Under the pieces are notes generated by a model that worked only from the letters and a program-made list of their open reading frames with translations, had not been told where the DNA came from and made no database searches. Below are positions 25,340 through 35,608 of a stretch of DNA of 64,000 nucleotides, piece after piece; positions within the stretch are counted from its first letter, which is position 1, and each line of letters opens with the position of its first letter. Both the position numbers and the translations under genes were made by a program. The stretch is from Levilactobacillus acidifarinae DSM 19394 = JCM 15949 (GTDB lineage Bacteria; Bacillota; Bacilli; Lactobacillales; Lactobacillaceae), in assembly GCF_001434835.1 (NCBI RefSeq), contig NZ_AZDV01000026.1, positions 611,701 to 675,700 on the forward strand, read 5' to 3'.

Positions 25340-28150
25340 TTACTCGTCAAACCCGTCCGTGGCCGTTTCCGGGAAATCCTGACGGACAATGGCGGCACAA
25401 CGCGCACAGAAGTGTGGATAAGCGGCATCGCTCCCCACGTCGGTCTTGATCAAGCGACAACGTTGACATTCGTCACCTTCAGCCGGTGTGACCACGATGG
25501 CCACGTTACCAAAGTCTAACGCGTCAGCGGGCTTCTGATCGTACGCTTGAACGGTCAATCCAGAAACCAGTAAGATCTGTTGAACGTTGACGTTCAATTG
25601 ATCAAACAAGGTCTGCACATCGTCACTCACGTAAAGGGCTAGTTGTGCTTCGGCAGCTTTCCCAATCAACTTGGCGTTCCGGGCTTCTTCCAATGCCTTC
25701 AAGACGTCACTCCGAACCGTCATAAACCGGTCCCAAGCCGACGTTTCACCCTGATCTTTGACTTCATTAGTATCCGGTAAATCTAAGACGGCGGGCATTT
25801 CTGCCAATTGGACGAAGTCTTCCGGTTCCTTCAAGAAGGTCCAGATTTCCTCGGTCGTGTGCGGCAGAATTGGCGTCAACAACTTCGTCAACGTCACAGC
25901 GATTTGGTAGAAGACCGTTTGCATTGAGCGCCGGACCGGACTGTTCGCGGATTCGATGTACAAGACATCCTTGGCGAAGTCCAGGTAGAAGGCGGACAAT
26001 TCGGTGATCACGAAGTTCATCAATTCCTTGTAGATGTTCAAGAAGTTGTAGTCGTCGTAATCGGCCTTAACGTCCTTGACGAATTCGTTCAACCGGTAAA
26101 GCATGTGCCGGTCCACAGCCTGTAAATCGGCAACGGCCACCGCATCGGTCTGCGGATCAAAGTCACTGGTGTTGGCCAACAGGTAGCGCATGGTGTTCCG
26201 TAGCTTCTTGTAGCTGTCGGAAATCTTAACGAAGGCTTCAGTTGAGACCCGCACGTCGGCGGAAGTATCCACGGAAGTGACCCAGAGGCGCACGATGTCG
26301 GCCCCCATCTTCTGGATGATTTCACTCGGTGCGATCGTGTTTCCTAGGGACTTGGACATCTTGTGACCGTCCTTGTCCAGGGTAAACCCTTGGGACACGA
26401 CCTGCTTGTACGGCGCTTGCCCTTCGGCGGCGACACTGGTGATCAGACTGGAGTTGAACCAACCCCGGTACTGGTCGGACCCTTCCAGGTACAGGTCGGC
26501 GGGATACACTAAGTCGTCCCGTTCGGCCAAGACCCCCTGGTGGGAAGTTCCGGAATCAAACCAAACATCCATGATGTCGGTTTCCTTGGTGAATTCCCCG
26601 TGGGGCGAGTGTTCGTTGGTGTACCCGTCTGGTAACAGGTCCTTGGCATCGCGGTCGAACCACACGTTAGACCCGTACTGACCGAATAAGTCGGCCACGT
26701 GGTTGATCGTTTCGGCTTCCAGGATGGCCGTCCCGTCTTCAGCGTAGAAGATTGGGAGTGGCACACCCCAGACCCGTTGCCGGGAGATAACCCAGTCGCC
26801 ACGGTCCTTGATCATGTTCGCTAAACGCCGTTGACCCCAGTCTGGTTGGAAGGACACGTCCTTTAAACTGTCAAGGATCTCGTCACGCACTTTGTCCACG
26901 GAAGCGAACCACTGTGGCGTTGCCCGGAAAATGACCGGCTTCTTGGTCCGCCAGTCAAACGGGTAGCTGTGTTCATAAGGCATGTACTTCAATAAGGCGT
27001 TATTTTCCTTCAGCTTGTCCAAAGCGATTTGGTTGGCGTCTTCGTAGAACACACCCTTGAAATCCGGACCAGCTTCTTCGGTCATGTACCCCTTGTCGTC
27101 TACGGGCACCAGGACGGGCAAGTGGTAAAGGGCGCCGACGTTAAAGTCGTCTTCCCCTAAACCTGGTGCCGTATGGACTAACCCGGTCCCGGATTCGGTG
27201 GTCACAAAGTCGCCTAGCATCACGACTAACTGCCGTTCTGGGATGAACGGGTGTTGGGCCGTAATGTTTTCGAGATCTTTCCCGAGCACAGTTTTGACCA
27301 CTTGGACGTCTTCCCAGCCAAACCGTTCGGCGTTTTCAGCAACCAGCGTGCTGGCCAAAACGAACTGCCGGTCGTCGTTAGCGGGTTTGACCACGGCATA
27401 TTCGATGCCAGCGTCAATGGTGACCCCTTCGGAAGCGGGGACGGTCCACGGTGTCGTGGTCCAAACCACGAAGTACGTGTTGGTGTCTAAGACACCCTTA
27501 CCGTCAACCACTTCTTCGGCAAAGAACGCGGATGGCGACGTTACGTCGTGGTATTCCACTTCGGCTTCAGCCATGGCAGATTCGGAGGACCAAGACCAAT
27601 AAACCGGCTTCTTGCCCCGGTAGATTAAGCCCCGTTCGGCCATCTTGCCGAAGACCCGTACTTCTGCGGCTTCGAACTCTGGCTTTAACGTCAGGTAAGG
27701 ATCGTCCCAGTCGGCCGAAACGCCTAAGCGCTTAAAGCCTTCCCGTTGTTGATCCACCTGCTTCAAGGCGTATTCGCGACACAAGTCACGGAACGCCGAA
27801 GTCGACATCTTCTTGCGGTCATAGCCGGCTTTGGTCAGTTGTTGTTCAATTGGCAGACCATGCGTATCCCAACCGGGAACGTAAGGGGCCCGGAACCCGT
27901 TCATGGACTTGTAACGCACAATGATATCCTTAGAAATCTTGTTCATCGCGTGGCCCATGTGGATGGGACCGTTCGCGTACGGTGGCCCATCGTGTAGAAT
28001 AAAGGTCGGTTTCCCTTCGTTTAATTTCTGGCGGGCTTGATACATTTTGTTTTCCGCCCAGGCCTTTTGCCGGTCAACTTCCTTGACCGGTAAATTGCCC
28101 CGCATTTTAAACTTGGTTTTACCCAAGTTCAGCGTGTCTTTCACTCGCAT
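25340..28150 (-). CDS. ileS: Isoleucyl-tRNA synthetase
   Basis: The 936-residue class I synthetase charges tRNA-Ile. The HIGH motif appears as [10 protein letters not shown] near residue 60 and the KMSKS loop as [11 protein letters not shown] near 600. The editing domain is present between them ([13 protein letters not shown]). The C-terminal zinc-finger [10 protein letters not shown] with its partner CARC closes the protein, as in bacterial-type IleRS. The length is normal. It is preceded by a T-box leader, so expression should rise when tRNA-Ile is uncharged. It follows divIVA, the usual Firmicutes order. Confidence 0.98.
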   Translation of the reverse strand: MRVKDTLNLGKTKFKMRGNLPVKEVDRQKAWAENKMYQARQKLNEGKPTFILHDGPPYANGPIHMGHAMNKISKDIIVRYKSMNGFRAPYVPGWDTHGLPIEQQLTKAGYDRKKMSTSAFRDLCREYALKQVDQQREGFKRLGVSADWDDPYLTLKPEFEAAEVRVFGKMAERGLIYRGKKPVYWSWSSESAMAEAEVEYHDVTSPSAFFAEEVVDGKGVLDTNTYFVVWTTTPWTVPASEGVTIDAGIEYAVVKPANDDRQFVLASTLVAENAERFGWEDVQVVKTVLGKDLENITAQHPFIPERQLVVMLGDFVTTESGTGLVHTAPGLGEDDFNVGALYHLPVLVPVDDKGYMTEEAGPDFKGVFYEDANQIALDKLKENNALLKYMPYEHSYPFDWRTKKPVIFRATPQWFASVDKVRDEILDSLKDVSFQPDWGQRRLANMIKDRGDWVISRQRVWGVPLPIFYAEDGTAILEAETINHVADLFGQYGSNVWFDRDAKDLLPDGYTNEHSPHGEFTKETDIMDVWFDSGTSHQGVLAERDDLVYPADLYLEGSDQYRGWFNSSLITSVAAEGQAPYKQVVSQGFTLDKDGHKMSKSLGNTIAPSEIIQKMGADIVRLWVTSVDTSADVRVSTEAFVKISDSYKKLRNTMRYLLANTSDFDPQTDAVAVADLQAVDRHMLYRLNEFVKDVKADYDDYNFLNIYKELMNFVITELSAFYLDFAKDVLYIESANSPVRRSMQTVFYQIAVTLTKLLTPILPHTTEEIWTFLKEPEDFVQLAEMPAVLDLPDTNEVKDQGETSAWDRFMTVRSDVLKALEEARNAKLIGKAAEAQLALYVSDDVQTLFDQLNVNVQQILLVSGLTVQAYDQKPADALDFGNVAIVVTPAEGDECQRCRLIKTDVGSDAAYPHFCARCAAIVRQDFPETATDGFDE

Positions 28151-28267
28151 ACCAGTGATTCCTCCTTGTGTTTAATCTCCACGGTTAATGAACCGGTGAG
28201 CTCAAGTTGTCAGGTCAACCTCAGCTCACCGGTCGATCTCCCGGTATTTTTTAAAACGTTAACCCAC

Positions 28268-28495
28268 GCAAAAACGACCCCGTCACAAGGGACAAAGTCG
28301 TTCGTGGTACCACCCAATTTTAGAAGGTGCTGTCCGCACCCTCCCTCAAACCCGTAACGGGGGTACCGCTAGAACTTACTCATTTCGGTTCTAGAGCTTA
28401 AGAGACTGATCACGTCACGGTCGCTGACTTCCTAGGCTTCCACCGTCCCCAGGTCGCTATCGTCGTTTACCGTTCCGTTGTGGTTCTCCATGCTG
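28268..28495 (-). promoter_or_regulatory. T-box riboswitch controlling ileS
   Basis: On the minus strand the leader contains the conserved T-box core GGTGGTACCACG (28304-28315). This is followed by an intrinsic terminator, AACGAC...GTCGTT with TTTTT at 28268-28302, 120 bp before ileS. The antiterminator would use the core to pair upstream. A plausible isoleucine specifier ATC is at 28408-28410 on the 3' side of stem I. This fills the 350-bp gap between divIVA and ileS. Confidence 0.92.
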
Positions 28496-28500
28496 ATCTG

Positions 28501-29211
28501 TTACTTATTTTTTTGGTCGTAATGGTCTTGATCGTTATCCGGGAAGATGACGACGGTTTCCTGATTCGCATCACCCGTGTCCGTGACTGGTGTTTCGGTC
28601 ACTTGCGTGGTGCCATCATCCTCTTGCGGTGCTTCCGAGTGTACGCCTTGTTCCGACGCATTGTCAAGTCGGTCACCCACGACCTTCTTGATTTCCTCGT
28701 AGCTGGACATTGAGCCTTCCTTCAATAAGTCATCCCAGTCGTTAGACTTCACCACTTCTAATTGGCTTTCTAACATGACCTGGAGCCGTTGCCGGAAGAC
28801 CCGCGTGCTCTTCTTCAAGTCGTCGGTCTCCACGGCCAACTTCTTGGCGCGTTTCGAGGCTTCATCCATAATCTGGTTACCCTTATTCGTTGCTTCAGAA
28901 ACGATGTCGGAACTTTGCTTTTGGGCCTCACGAATAATAATTTCAGATTCTTTTTGCGAATTAGCCTTCACCTTATCAGCCGCTTCTTGGGCCACTAAGA
29001 TGGATTGGTTCAACGAATCTTTTAAGTCGTTAAAGTACTTTAATTTTTCGTTGGCCGCATCTAATTGTTCTTCTAATTCCTTATTGTGATTCAACGTGAT
29101 TTGGTAATCCTTGATCACTTGATCTAAGAAATCATTGACCTCATCAACGTTGTAACCCCGCATTTTCGTTCCGAATTCTTTATTATGAATATCTAATGGA
29201 CTTAGTACCAT
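28501..29211 (-). CDS. divIVA: Cell division protein DivIVA
   Basis: The 236-residue protein has the conserved N-terminal membrane-curvature domain (MVLSPLDIHNKEFGTKMRGY and DEVNDFLDQV) and a long coiled coil from about 35 to 165. It ends in an acidic, low-complexity tail rich in Asp, Glu and Thr. It gathers at the septum and poles and recruits division and wall-synthesis proteins. GGAGGG lies nine bases before the ATG. It ends the dcw cluster after ylmH (19-bp gap). Confidence 0.95.
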   Translation of the reverse strand: MVLSPLDIHNKEFGTKMRGYNVDEVNDFLDQVIKDYQITLNHNKELEEQLDAANEKLKYFNDLKDSLNQSILVAQEAADKVKANSQKESEIIIREAQKQSSDIVSEATNKGNQIMDEASKRAKKLAVETDDLKKSTRVFRQRLQVMLESQLEVVKSNDWDDLLKEGSMSSYEEIKKVVGDRLDNASEQGVHSEAPQEDDGTTQVTETPVTDTGDANQETVVIFPDNDQDHYDQKNK

Positions 29212-29230
29212 CTGTACGTTCCCTCCGCAT

Positions 29231-30010
29231 CTATTTCTTCAGCACCGCTAGGATAACCCGAATTTTTTCTTTTTTGGTTCGGCCGCCCACCTCATCGAGG
29301 CGGATGCGACCAAATCCCCGCACGGAAACCAGATCCGCGACGGCTAATTCGTAGTCGGGCTTCTCGGTATCCGCCCAGTTGACCCGGACCCGACCGGCCT
29401 CAATCAGTTCCTTGGCCCGGTGACGGGATAAATGAAATCCCGTCCCGACGATGCTATCCAACCGTAACGACGACAGGGTCGCCGCTTCCGGCTCCCACTC
29501 ATCTTCCCGTTGGACTAACGTGTCCCAGGTCGTCGTGACTAACCGGGCCTTGACCCGCCCAATTCGTTCGACCTGACCCGTTAAATAATCGGCCATGTTG
29601 GTTTCGGTGACCAACTGCCAAGTCTGGCCGTCTGTCACGATGTCCCCAATAATTTCGCGTTCGATGCCCGATCCCAATAAGGTTCCTAGGATCTGACTGT
29701 GATGTAGCGTGGCGAACTTGACCGGGTAATCCACACGTAACAGCGTGAGCTCGAAGTCTTTAGCCTCGGGCGTATAATAATCCGGATAAAAGAGCGCCCG
29801 CTGCATTTCTGCCGCGGCAAAGCCCCCACTGAACCGCACCGGGATATCGGCCCGTCGCGCCAGCGTCGTGGCAACGTAGACCTGCCGGGGATTCAGAAAG
29901 TGGGTCAAAACCGGTCGATACTCGTCTTGCACCTGCTGTAACCAGTTGCCGACCGCATCGATAAACGGGGCTTCCTCCGGCCGAAAATGTTGCGTGATAT
30001 TCTCATCCAC
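29231..30010 (-). CDS. ylmH: YlmH, S4-domain RNA-binding protein
   Basis: The 259-residue protein has a C-terminal S4 domain (about 182-250, with SLRLDSIVGTGFHLSRHRAKELI and GRVRVNW) and an N-terminal YlmH-specific region (FLNPRQVYVATTLA). Homologues act in ribosome quality control and are encoded between yggT and divIVA throughout the Firmicutes. The start is GTG with AGGAG nine bases upstream. The chain length equals that of the family. Confidence 0.92.
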   Translation of the reverse strand: MDENITQHFRPEEAPFIDAVGNWLQQVQDEYRPVLTHFLNPRQVYVATTLARRADIPVRFSGGFAAAEMQRALFYPDYYTPEAKDFELTLLRVDYPVKFATLHHSQILGTLLGSGIEREIIGDIVTDGQTWQLVTETNMADYLTGQVERIGRVKARLVTTTWDTLVQREDEWEPEAATLSSLRLDSIVGTGFHLSRHRAKELIEAGRVRVNWADTEKPDYELAVADLVSVRGFGRIRLDEVGGRTKKEKIRVILAVLKK

Positions 30011-30033
30011 GGCCGTTCACTCCTCTCGTGGCC

Positions 30034-30342
30034 CTATAATAGCAGCCGCAAAATGAACTCTTCAAGGGCCTGCAAACCGTACTGGACCACCGTTAACACG
30101 ATGATGGCCACGACCGGACCAAACCCTAAAGGTCCAATAGCAATAAAGTTAAAATAACTTAAGAATGGTTCCACTAACCGACCAATGATTTGGCCGAAAC
30201 GGGACTGATACCCGCCTGGTAGCCAGCTTAATAGGGCGTAAATCACGATTAACAGGACGTACGCGCCCACCAGCCAGTTCAAAATTTTAAAGATCAGTGC
30301 CACCAAGTTGATGACCGCTAAACTTACTCCAGTTGTAATCAC
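30034..30342 (-). CDS. yggT: YggT family membrane protein
   Basis: The 102-residue protein has two groups of hydrophobic helices (IKILNWLVGAYVLLIVIYALLSW region and the second near GPVVAIIVLTVVQYG), typical of YggT, also called YlmG. It is an integral membrane protein of the dcw cluster; relatives affect division or nucleoid and plastid organisation, but the molecular role is not known. It starts at GTG after AAGGAG and lies 11 bp from sepF. Confidence 0.9.
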   Translation of the reverse strand: MITTGVSLAVINLVALIFKILNWLVGAYVLLIVIYALLSWLPGGYQSRFGQIIGRLVEPFLSYFNFIAIGPLGFGPVVAIIVLTVVQYGLQALEEFILRLLL

Positions 30343-30353
30343 AGCACCGCTCC

Positions 30354-30797
30354 TTATGACGTAAATTGCGTTCCAAGGTTGGCCGCAACGTCGCCGCTCA
30401 CCTCAAAATTATGTGGTGTACACAGAAAAATCTGTTCGCCAATTCGCTTGATTTCGCCACCGACCGCAAAGGCCGTCCCGTTGAGAAAATCCACGATCCG
30501 TTGGGCCTGGGCCTCGTCAACGCGCGCAAAGTTCACAATCACCGCGTCACCCGTGGTAATCTGCTTCGCAATGCCCTTCGCATCCGAATAGATCCGTGGC
30601 TCACAAATGGCAATGTGGCTTGAATTTGGTTTTGCCGACCGCATGGCAACCACCTTCCGAGTATCGACGGGCCGCTGAGGGGCCGCCGGTTTTGCTTGTG
30701 GCTGTTGTTGCTGAGTCACCGGGCTGGGGTCCTGATAGTCTTCGTCGTAATCATCGTTCATGCCGAAAAATTTGCTTAGACTAAACTTATCCGCCAT
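30354..30797 (-). CDS. sepF: Cell division protein SepF
   Basis: The 147-residue protein has a short N-terminal amphipathic region ([15 protein letters not shown]), an acidic and Pro/Gln-rich linker, and the SepF fold from about residue 60 ([44 protein letters not shown]). It anchors FtsZ to the membrane and shapes the ring, and can partly replace FtsA. AGGAG precedes ATG. It is the next gene after ftsZ in the same operon. Confidence 0.95.
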   Translation of the reverse strand: MADKFSLSKFFGMNDDYDEDYQDPSPVTQQQQPQAKPAAPQRPVDTRKVVAMRSAKPNSSHIAICEPRIYSDAKGIAKQITTGDAVIVNFARVDEAQAQRIVDFLNGTAFAVGGEIKRIGEQIFLCTPHNFEVSGDVAANLGTQFTS

Positions 30798-30834
30798 AGT
30801 TGGTCACTCCTCTCACAACGGCTTAACGAGCAGG

Positions 30835-32115
30835 TTACTTGCGCCGCCGCTTAAAGAACGGTGGTGTATCCTCGCCCTGATCGTTGTCCGCTGCCGAACT
30901 CTGATTGGAACTTGGGTTAAAAATATTAAAATCTGGTTTGTCGACCCCGGCAAATTCGTCATTGTGCGACTGTTGCTTGGGTTCTGGGCGGTGAGCCGGT
31001 TCGCGAATATCCCAGTTACCGAACGGATCCGCCTTGCCGTCATCGCTCGGTTGCGCGTTAGACCGGGTCGTTGGCTGGTCCGCTTGGCCCGCTGCGCTAC
31101 CATTTGGTTGGCTGGTCCGCCGTGCAACCCGACTCCGAGCCGCTTCTTTTTCTTCTCGCTTTTTGTCGATCCCGGTGGCGATTACGGTAACCCGAACTTC
31201 GTCGCCAAGGTCTTCATCAATGGACGTCCCAAAGATGATGTTGACATCACTGGTGGCCGCATCGGAGACAATCTGTGAAGCAGCTTGGGCTTCAAACAAG
31301 GATAGGTCCGGACCCCCGGTGATGTTTAACAGAACTTGTTCGGCACCATCGATGGAAACTTCCAGTAATGGTGAAGAAATGGCCTTCTTGGTCGCGTCTT
31401 CCGTCCGGTTTTCACCGTTGGCCGACCCAATTCCCATTAAAGCAGACCCTTGGTCCTTCATGACCGTCTTCACGTCCGCAAAGTCCAAGTTCACGTAACC
31501 GGGACTCGTGATCAAGTCGGAGATTCCTTGAACCCCTTGGCGTAAGACGTTATCGGCTTCTTGGAAGGCTTCCATCATCGGCGTCTTCTTGTCGACGATT
31601 TCTAACAAGCGGTTGTTGGCAATGATGATCAACGTATCGACGTTTTCCTTCATAGCTGCCACCCCTTCGGCGGCAAACCGGGCCCGCCGGGGACCCTCGA
31701 AGCTAAATGGTCGAGTCACGACACCCACCGTTAAGGCGCCACTTTCCTTGGCGATCTTAGCCACGATTGGGGCGGCCCCGTTTCCAGTCCCACCGCCCAT
31801 TCCGGCGGTCACGAAGACCATGTCAGCCCCTTCTAGGGCTTCGGTGATGGCTTCTTCGCTTTCTTCGGCGGCCTTAGCCCCGATTTCAGGATTGGCGCCG
31901 GCCCCTAACCCGCGGGTCAGTTTCGGACCAAGTTGAATCTTGGTTTCAGCCTTGGACGCTTCCAAGGCTTGAACGTCGGTGTTGGCCACGATGAACTCGA
32001 CACCTTTAACGTCTTCCGTAATCATGCGGTTAACGGCGTTGTTTCCCCCGCCGCCGACGCCAATAACTTTAATGTTGGCGCCGTGATTTTGAGCAGAATC
32101 TAATGAGTATTCCAT
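30835..32115 (-). CDS. ftsZ: Cell division protein FtsZ
   Basis: The product is about 426 residues and is the tubulin-like GTPase that forms the division ring. Visible are [17 protein letters not shown], the tubulin signature [15 protein letters not shown], the T7 loop region [11 protein letters not shown] and a C-terminal linker rich in Gln/Asn/Pro. The conserved end reads [11 protein letters not shown] and contains the peptide that binds FtsA and SepF. The ATG at 32115 is chosen because GGAGG lies eight bases before it; the in-frame ATG at 32130 has none. It is 21 bp downstream of ftsA. Confidence 0.97.
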   Translation of the reverse strand: MEYSLDSAQNHGANIKVIGVGGGGNNAVNRMITEDVKGVEFIVANTDVQALEASKAETKIQLGPKLTRGLGAGANPEIGAKAAEESEEAITEALEGADMVFVTAGMGGGTGNGAAPIVAKIAKESGALTVGVVTRPFSFEGPRRARFAAEGVAAMKENVDTLIIIANNRLLEIVDKKTPMMEAFQEADNVLRQGVQGISDLITSPGYVNLDFADVKTVMKDQGSALMGIGSANGENRTEDATKKAISSPLLEVSIDGAEQVLLNITGGPDLSLFEAQAASQIVSDAATSDVNIIFGTSIDEDLGDEVRVTVIATGIDKKREEKEAARSRVARRTSQPNGSAAGQADQPTTRSNAQPSDDGKADPFGNWDIREPAHRPEPKQQSHNDEFAGVDKPDFNIFNPSSNQSSAADNDQGEDTPPFFKRRRK

Positions 32116-32136
32116 TGTGTTTTCCTCCATCTCACA

Positions 32137-33474
32137 TTAGTCGAAGAAGTCGCTAAAGAACTTCTTGAACCGGTCGGACCGATTGTTCTTTTTGGCTTTT
32201 GGTTTCTTAACGTTGCTTTGACTCGTCGGCTGCGTTTCGGGCGCGGAACTGCGGGGAGCAGCTTCGGCTTCACGTTGCCGGATCTCGTCGGTTTCGTCGG
32301 CTAACTGGGTGGAACCCGTTAAGGCGCTCTTAATCAGTAAATCGATCTCGTTGAGACCCCCAAAGTAATTGACGAGCGCTAAGGCCAGGGTAAACGACGG
32401 GTGCCGTAGCCCCATCTGATCCGGGACGTACACCCGCACGTTGGTTCCAAACTCGTCAGTTGCTAGTTCCGTAATTCCGGGTAAGGCCGCGACCCCACCG
32501 GTTAGCACAATGCCGCCCGGCAATTCCAAGGCTTGGACCTTATCCAAATTGGCCCGTAACCGTTTAAAGACTTGGTCTAACCGGGCTTCAATAATTTCCG
32601 CTAAGTATTTTTCCGAAACCGGCGTCGGTTGGCTTTGCCCAACCACGTCGACCGGAAATTCGTCTTCGTCACTGGCTTGTGTCGAATCCGCATACCCGTA
32701 ATCACGCTTCAATTTTTCGGCGCTGTCTAAAGACGTGTTCAAAACCACCGAGATATCCTTGGTGATGAATTGACCGCCTTCTTGATCCACGTCGATATAT
32801 TTCAGTTGGTGATCGTGAATGACCGCCGCGGTCGACTGACCGCCCCCCAAGTCGACCAGGATCGTTCCGAAGTCCTGTTCGCCGTCATTCATGACCATCA
32901 TGCCTTGAGCCATCGGATTAATCACGGTTCCCCGTAAATGTAACCCCGCTTGCTCAACCGCTTTACGAGTATTATGCATGATGGTTTTAGGTCCCGTAAA
33001 GATGGTCCCGTGCAATTCTAACCGCACGCCCACCATTCCACGGGGATCCTTGATGCCATCAAATCCATCCACAACGAACTCGTCGGCGAGGATGTCGACC
33101 ACTTCACGCTCTGGGGGTAAGCTTTGAATCAACGCGGCCGCTGCAACGTTACGCACGTCACGCCCGGTAATTTCTCGCGATTGATCATCAATGGCAATCA
33201 TGCCGCTACAAGTTTCAATTTTTAACATATTTGCGGGAATTCCCACAATGACATCGTGAATTTCGATACTAGCCTTTTCTTCGGCTTGCCGAATAGCGCG
33301 CTGAATTGCTTCAGCTGCTTTGTCAATGTCCACGATCACACCGCGACTGACACCATTCGAACGTTCATTTCCCACGCCAATAACGTTCATTTGCCCTTTA
33401 ACATTTTCAGCAACAATGACTTTTATTGAGGTGGTTCCTATATCGAGACCTACGTACATCCCTGAATTATCCAT
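32137..33474 (-). CDS. ftsA: Cell division protein FtsA
   Basis: The 445-residue actin-like protein ties FtsZ to the membrane. The phosphate-1 region is GLDIGTTSIKVIV, the SHS2/1C domain follows, and phosphate-2 appears as TILVDLGGGQSTAAV, with the adenosine motif LTGGVAALPG. After a charged, variable linker (about 380-430) the chain ends in an amphipathic helix-like RSDRFKKFFSDFFD that should bind the membrane. AGGAGG lies upstream of the ATG. Confidence 0.96.
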   Translation of the reverse strand: MDNSGMYVGLDIGTTSIKVIVAENVKGQMNVIGVGNERSNGVSRGVIVDIDKAAEAIQRAIRQAEEKASIEIHDVIVGIPANMLKIETCSGMIAIDDQSREITGRDVRNVAAAALIQSLPPEREVVDILADEFVVDGFDGIKDPRGMVGVRLELHGTIFTGPKTIMHNTRKAVEQAGLHLRGTVINPMAQGMMVMNDGEQDFGTILVDLGGGQSTAAVIHDHQLKYIDVDQEGGQFITKDISVVLNTSLDSAEKLKRDYGYADSTQASDEDEFPVDVVGQSQPTPVSEKYLAEIIEARLDQVFKRLRANLDKVQALELPGGIVLTGGVAALPGITELATDEFGTNVRVYVPDQMGLRHPSFTLALALVNYFGGLNEIDLLIKSALTGSTQLADETDEIRQREAEAAPRSSAPETQPTSQSNVKKPKAKKNNRSDRFKKFFSDFFD

Positions 33475-33616
33475 AGAAAAAGGAACCTCCTAAGCTAATC
33501 AATCTATTAACACGTATGAATTCGCTTTTTCTCCTAATTATCCTTCAGTTTACCACATTTACTAGGGGTTGAAAAAGCCTTTATCAACGCTTTTTGACGC
33601 TGAAATCAAAATGAAA

Positions 33617-34480
33617 TTATTTCTTAAAGGCGTACGAATAAGCGCCCACTTCCAAATTGACAACGCCCTTTTGTTTCATCTTGCTAGCAATGCTTGGATA
33701 ATACGCCATTTTACGGGCAAACGTGTTCAGGCTCGCGTAAACCTCATTGCCGTCATTCATGAACAAATGGACCCGCTGGGGGTTAGTTTTTGTTGGCGAT
33801 TCCTGAATTTCGCTAATGCTGTGTTTGATTGGCGTACTCAACTTAGCATACTGTAAAATCATACGGTGTAACGTCTTGGCCGACTTAAAGTTGCCGTAAA
33901 CCGGTGTACCACTCTTAGGTTGGGTCACCGATTGCTGACTAACCACACCATTTTCCAAGACCTCGTAATATTGCCCCTGCCGCATCACGTAACCGGCCGT
34001 CACGTACTCGACCACCCGTACGGTTACCCGGTTGGGTTGGCGAAACCGGACCGTCACGTGTTTGAGCCGCGAGTTATGGTGTACCGCTTGCCGTTGCAAC
34101 GTCTTTTCGTGACCCCACACTTTAAAAATCGAGTCACCACTCGCTAAACCGACTGCCCGCTGAACCTGGTGTGCAGACAAGGCGTGGGCGCCCTGCACCC
34201 GAACTGTCTGCACGTGACTTAACGGGGAGACCAGGTAGATCATCAGCCCGATCACCACCAGAAAGATACTCAGGAGTAACGTCAGTCGCCGAGCAAGCTT
34301 GCGGTTGCGCTGATGGCGTAACCGGGGCAACTTATCCCCAATCCGCTTAGCGTGGCGAAACCACTTCGGCGTCTGGGCTTGTTTCCGCCGCTGGGCCGCC
34401 CGTGATTGGTAGGCTTCCCACGGCGTTAGGTCCCGCGTTTTAGGCTGCTGGGACTGCTTTCGGTTTAACCGAAACTTCAC
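33617..34480 (-). CDS. divIB: Cell division protein DivIB/FtsQ
   Basis: The 287-residue protein has a basic cytosolic N-terminus of about 85 residues, one membrane helix (LLSILFLVVIGLMIYLVSPL region), then an extracellular POTRA domain (VQTVRVQGAHALSAHQVQRAVGL) and beta domain. It joins DivIC and FtsL to regulate septal wall synthesis. The start is GTG after GGAGG. It lies between murG and ftsA as in other lactobacilli. Confidence 0.93.
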   Translation of the reverse strand: MKFRLNRKQSQQPKTRDLTPWEAYQSRAAQRRKQAQTPKWFRHAKRIGDKLPRLRHQRNRKLARRLTLLLSIFLVVIGLMIYLVSPLSHVQTVRVQGAHALSAHQVQRAVGLASGDSIFKVWGHEKTLQRQAVHHNSRLKHVTVRFRQPNRVTVRVVEYVTAGYVMRQGQYYEVLENGVVSQQSVTQPKSGTPVYGNFKSAKTLHRMILQYAKLSTPIKHSISEIQESPTKTNPQRVHLFMNDGNEVYASLNTFARKMAYYPSIASKMKQKGVVNLEVGAYSYAFKK

Positions 34481-34513
34481 GCGTGTCCACCTCCACTGGT
34501 TAAATTTGCGGTG

Positions 34514-35608
34514 TTATTTCCGCTGTAACGACAGTACGACGTCTAAGACGCGGTCGGCCGCATCCGGAACGCCTAAATGCTTGGACGCAACGGCCATATC
34601 GTGCCGTAAGTGCCCGTCGTTCATCAGTTGGTCGGCCTTAGTCACTAAGGTATCGCCCGTTAAATCGGCTTCCTTAATGATTTCCGCCGCCCCAACGCCG
34701 GCTAACGATTGTGCGTTTTTGGTCTGATGGTCCGCCGTCACGTAAGGACTAGGAATCAGAATCGACGGAATCCCGTCAGCCGTAATTTCGGCTAGGCTCG
34801 TAGCCCCGGCACGGCCGACAATGGCCGCCACCTTCGGCAAGACTTCTGGCATGTTGGGAATATAGGGCTTGACGACCACGTTGGGGGCTACCGTGACGTC
34901 CTTGAGTTGGGCCATTACCCCGTCGTAACGCTTTTGACCGGTCACGAAGACCACTTGGTATTGCCGTTGGTTGAATTGCGGAATTGCCGCGACCGTGGCC
35001 GCGTTAATCTTCAAGGCCCCCTGGGAGCCCCCAAAGATCAACAGGGTCGGGACGTCATCTTTGAGCCCGTATTCTGACCAACTAAAGTGACTAACCACCT
35101 CAGCGGCTTCCTGGGCCCGTGGATTACCAGTTTTGACCATCTTGTTGGCCGGTAATTGGTCCACCGCCGCGTCGAAGACGTAGGCAATCTTATTCACGTA
35201 ACGACTCAAAAACTTGTTGGTGATGCCGACCACGCTATTTTGTTCATGGATCATCGTGGGCACGTGTAGGCGACTCGCCGCGTACACCACGGCCCCGGAA
35301 ACATACCCCCCGGTTCCGACCACGACGTCGGGTTTAAATTCCCGAATCATCCGCTTGGCGCTGTGGACACTCTTTAAGAATAAATAGATAGTTTTGAAGT
35401 TTTCTAAAGACAGGGAACGCTTAAACCCCTGAATACGGGTGGCCTTAAAGGCAATTCCCTTGGCCGGAACAATCGAACTTTCCAGTCCCCGTTCCGACCC
35501 CACGTACATGACCTCGGCGTGAGGGTCGCGTTTTTTGAGGGCTTTGATCAGTGCCAGGGCCGGATAGATATGACCCCCGGTACCGCCGCCCGATACCATT
35601 AATCGCAT
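34514..35608 (-). CDS. murG: UDP-GlcNAc:lipid I GlcNAc transferase MurG
   Basis: The 364-residue GT-B glycosyltransferase makes lipid II from lipid I at the inner membrane face. The N-terminal glycine-rich loop [13 protein letters not shown] and the second TGGYVSG motif are present, and the C-terminal donor site reads [22 protein letters not shown]. Its start overlaps or abuts the murD stop, which suggests coupled translation. Confidence 0.97.
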   Translation of the reverse strand: MRLMVSGGGTGGHIYPALALIKALKKRDPHAEVMYVGSERGLESSIVPAKGIAFKATRIQGFKRSLSLENFKTIYLFLKSVHSAKRMIREFKPDVVVGTGGYVSGAVVYAASRLHVPTMIHEQNSVVGITNKFLSRYVNKIAYVFDAAVDQLPANKMVKTGNPRAQEAAEVVSHFSWSEYGLKDDVPTLLIFGGSQGALKINAATVAAIPQFNQRQYQVVFVTGQKRYDGVMAQLKDVTVAPNVVVKPYIPNMPEVLPKVAAIVGRAGATSLAEITADGIPSILIPSPYVTADHQTKNAQSLAGVGAAEIIKEADLTGDTLVTKADQLMNDGHLRHDMAVASKHLGVPDAADRVLDVVLSLQRK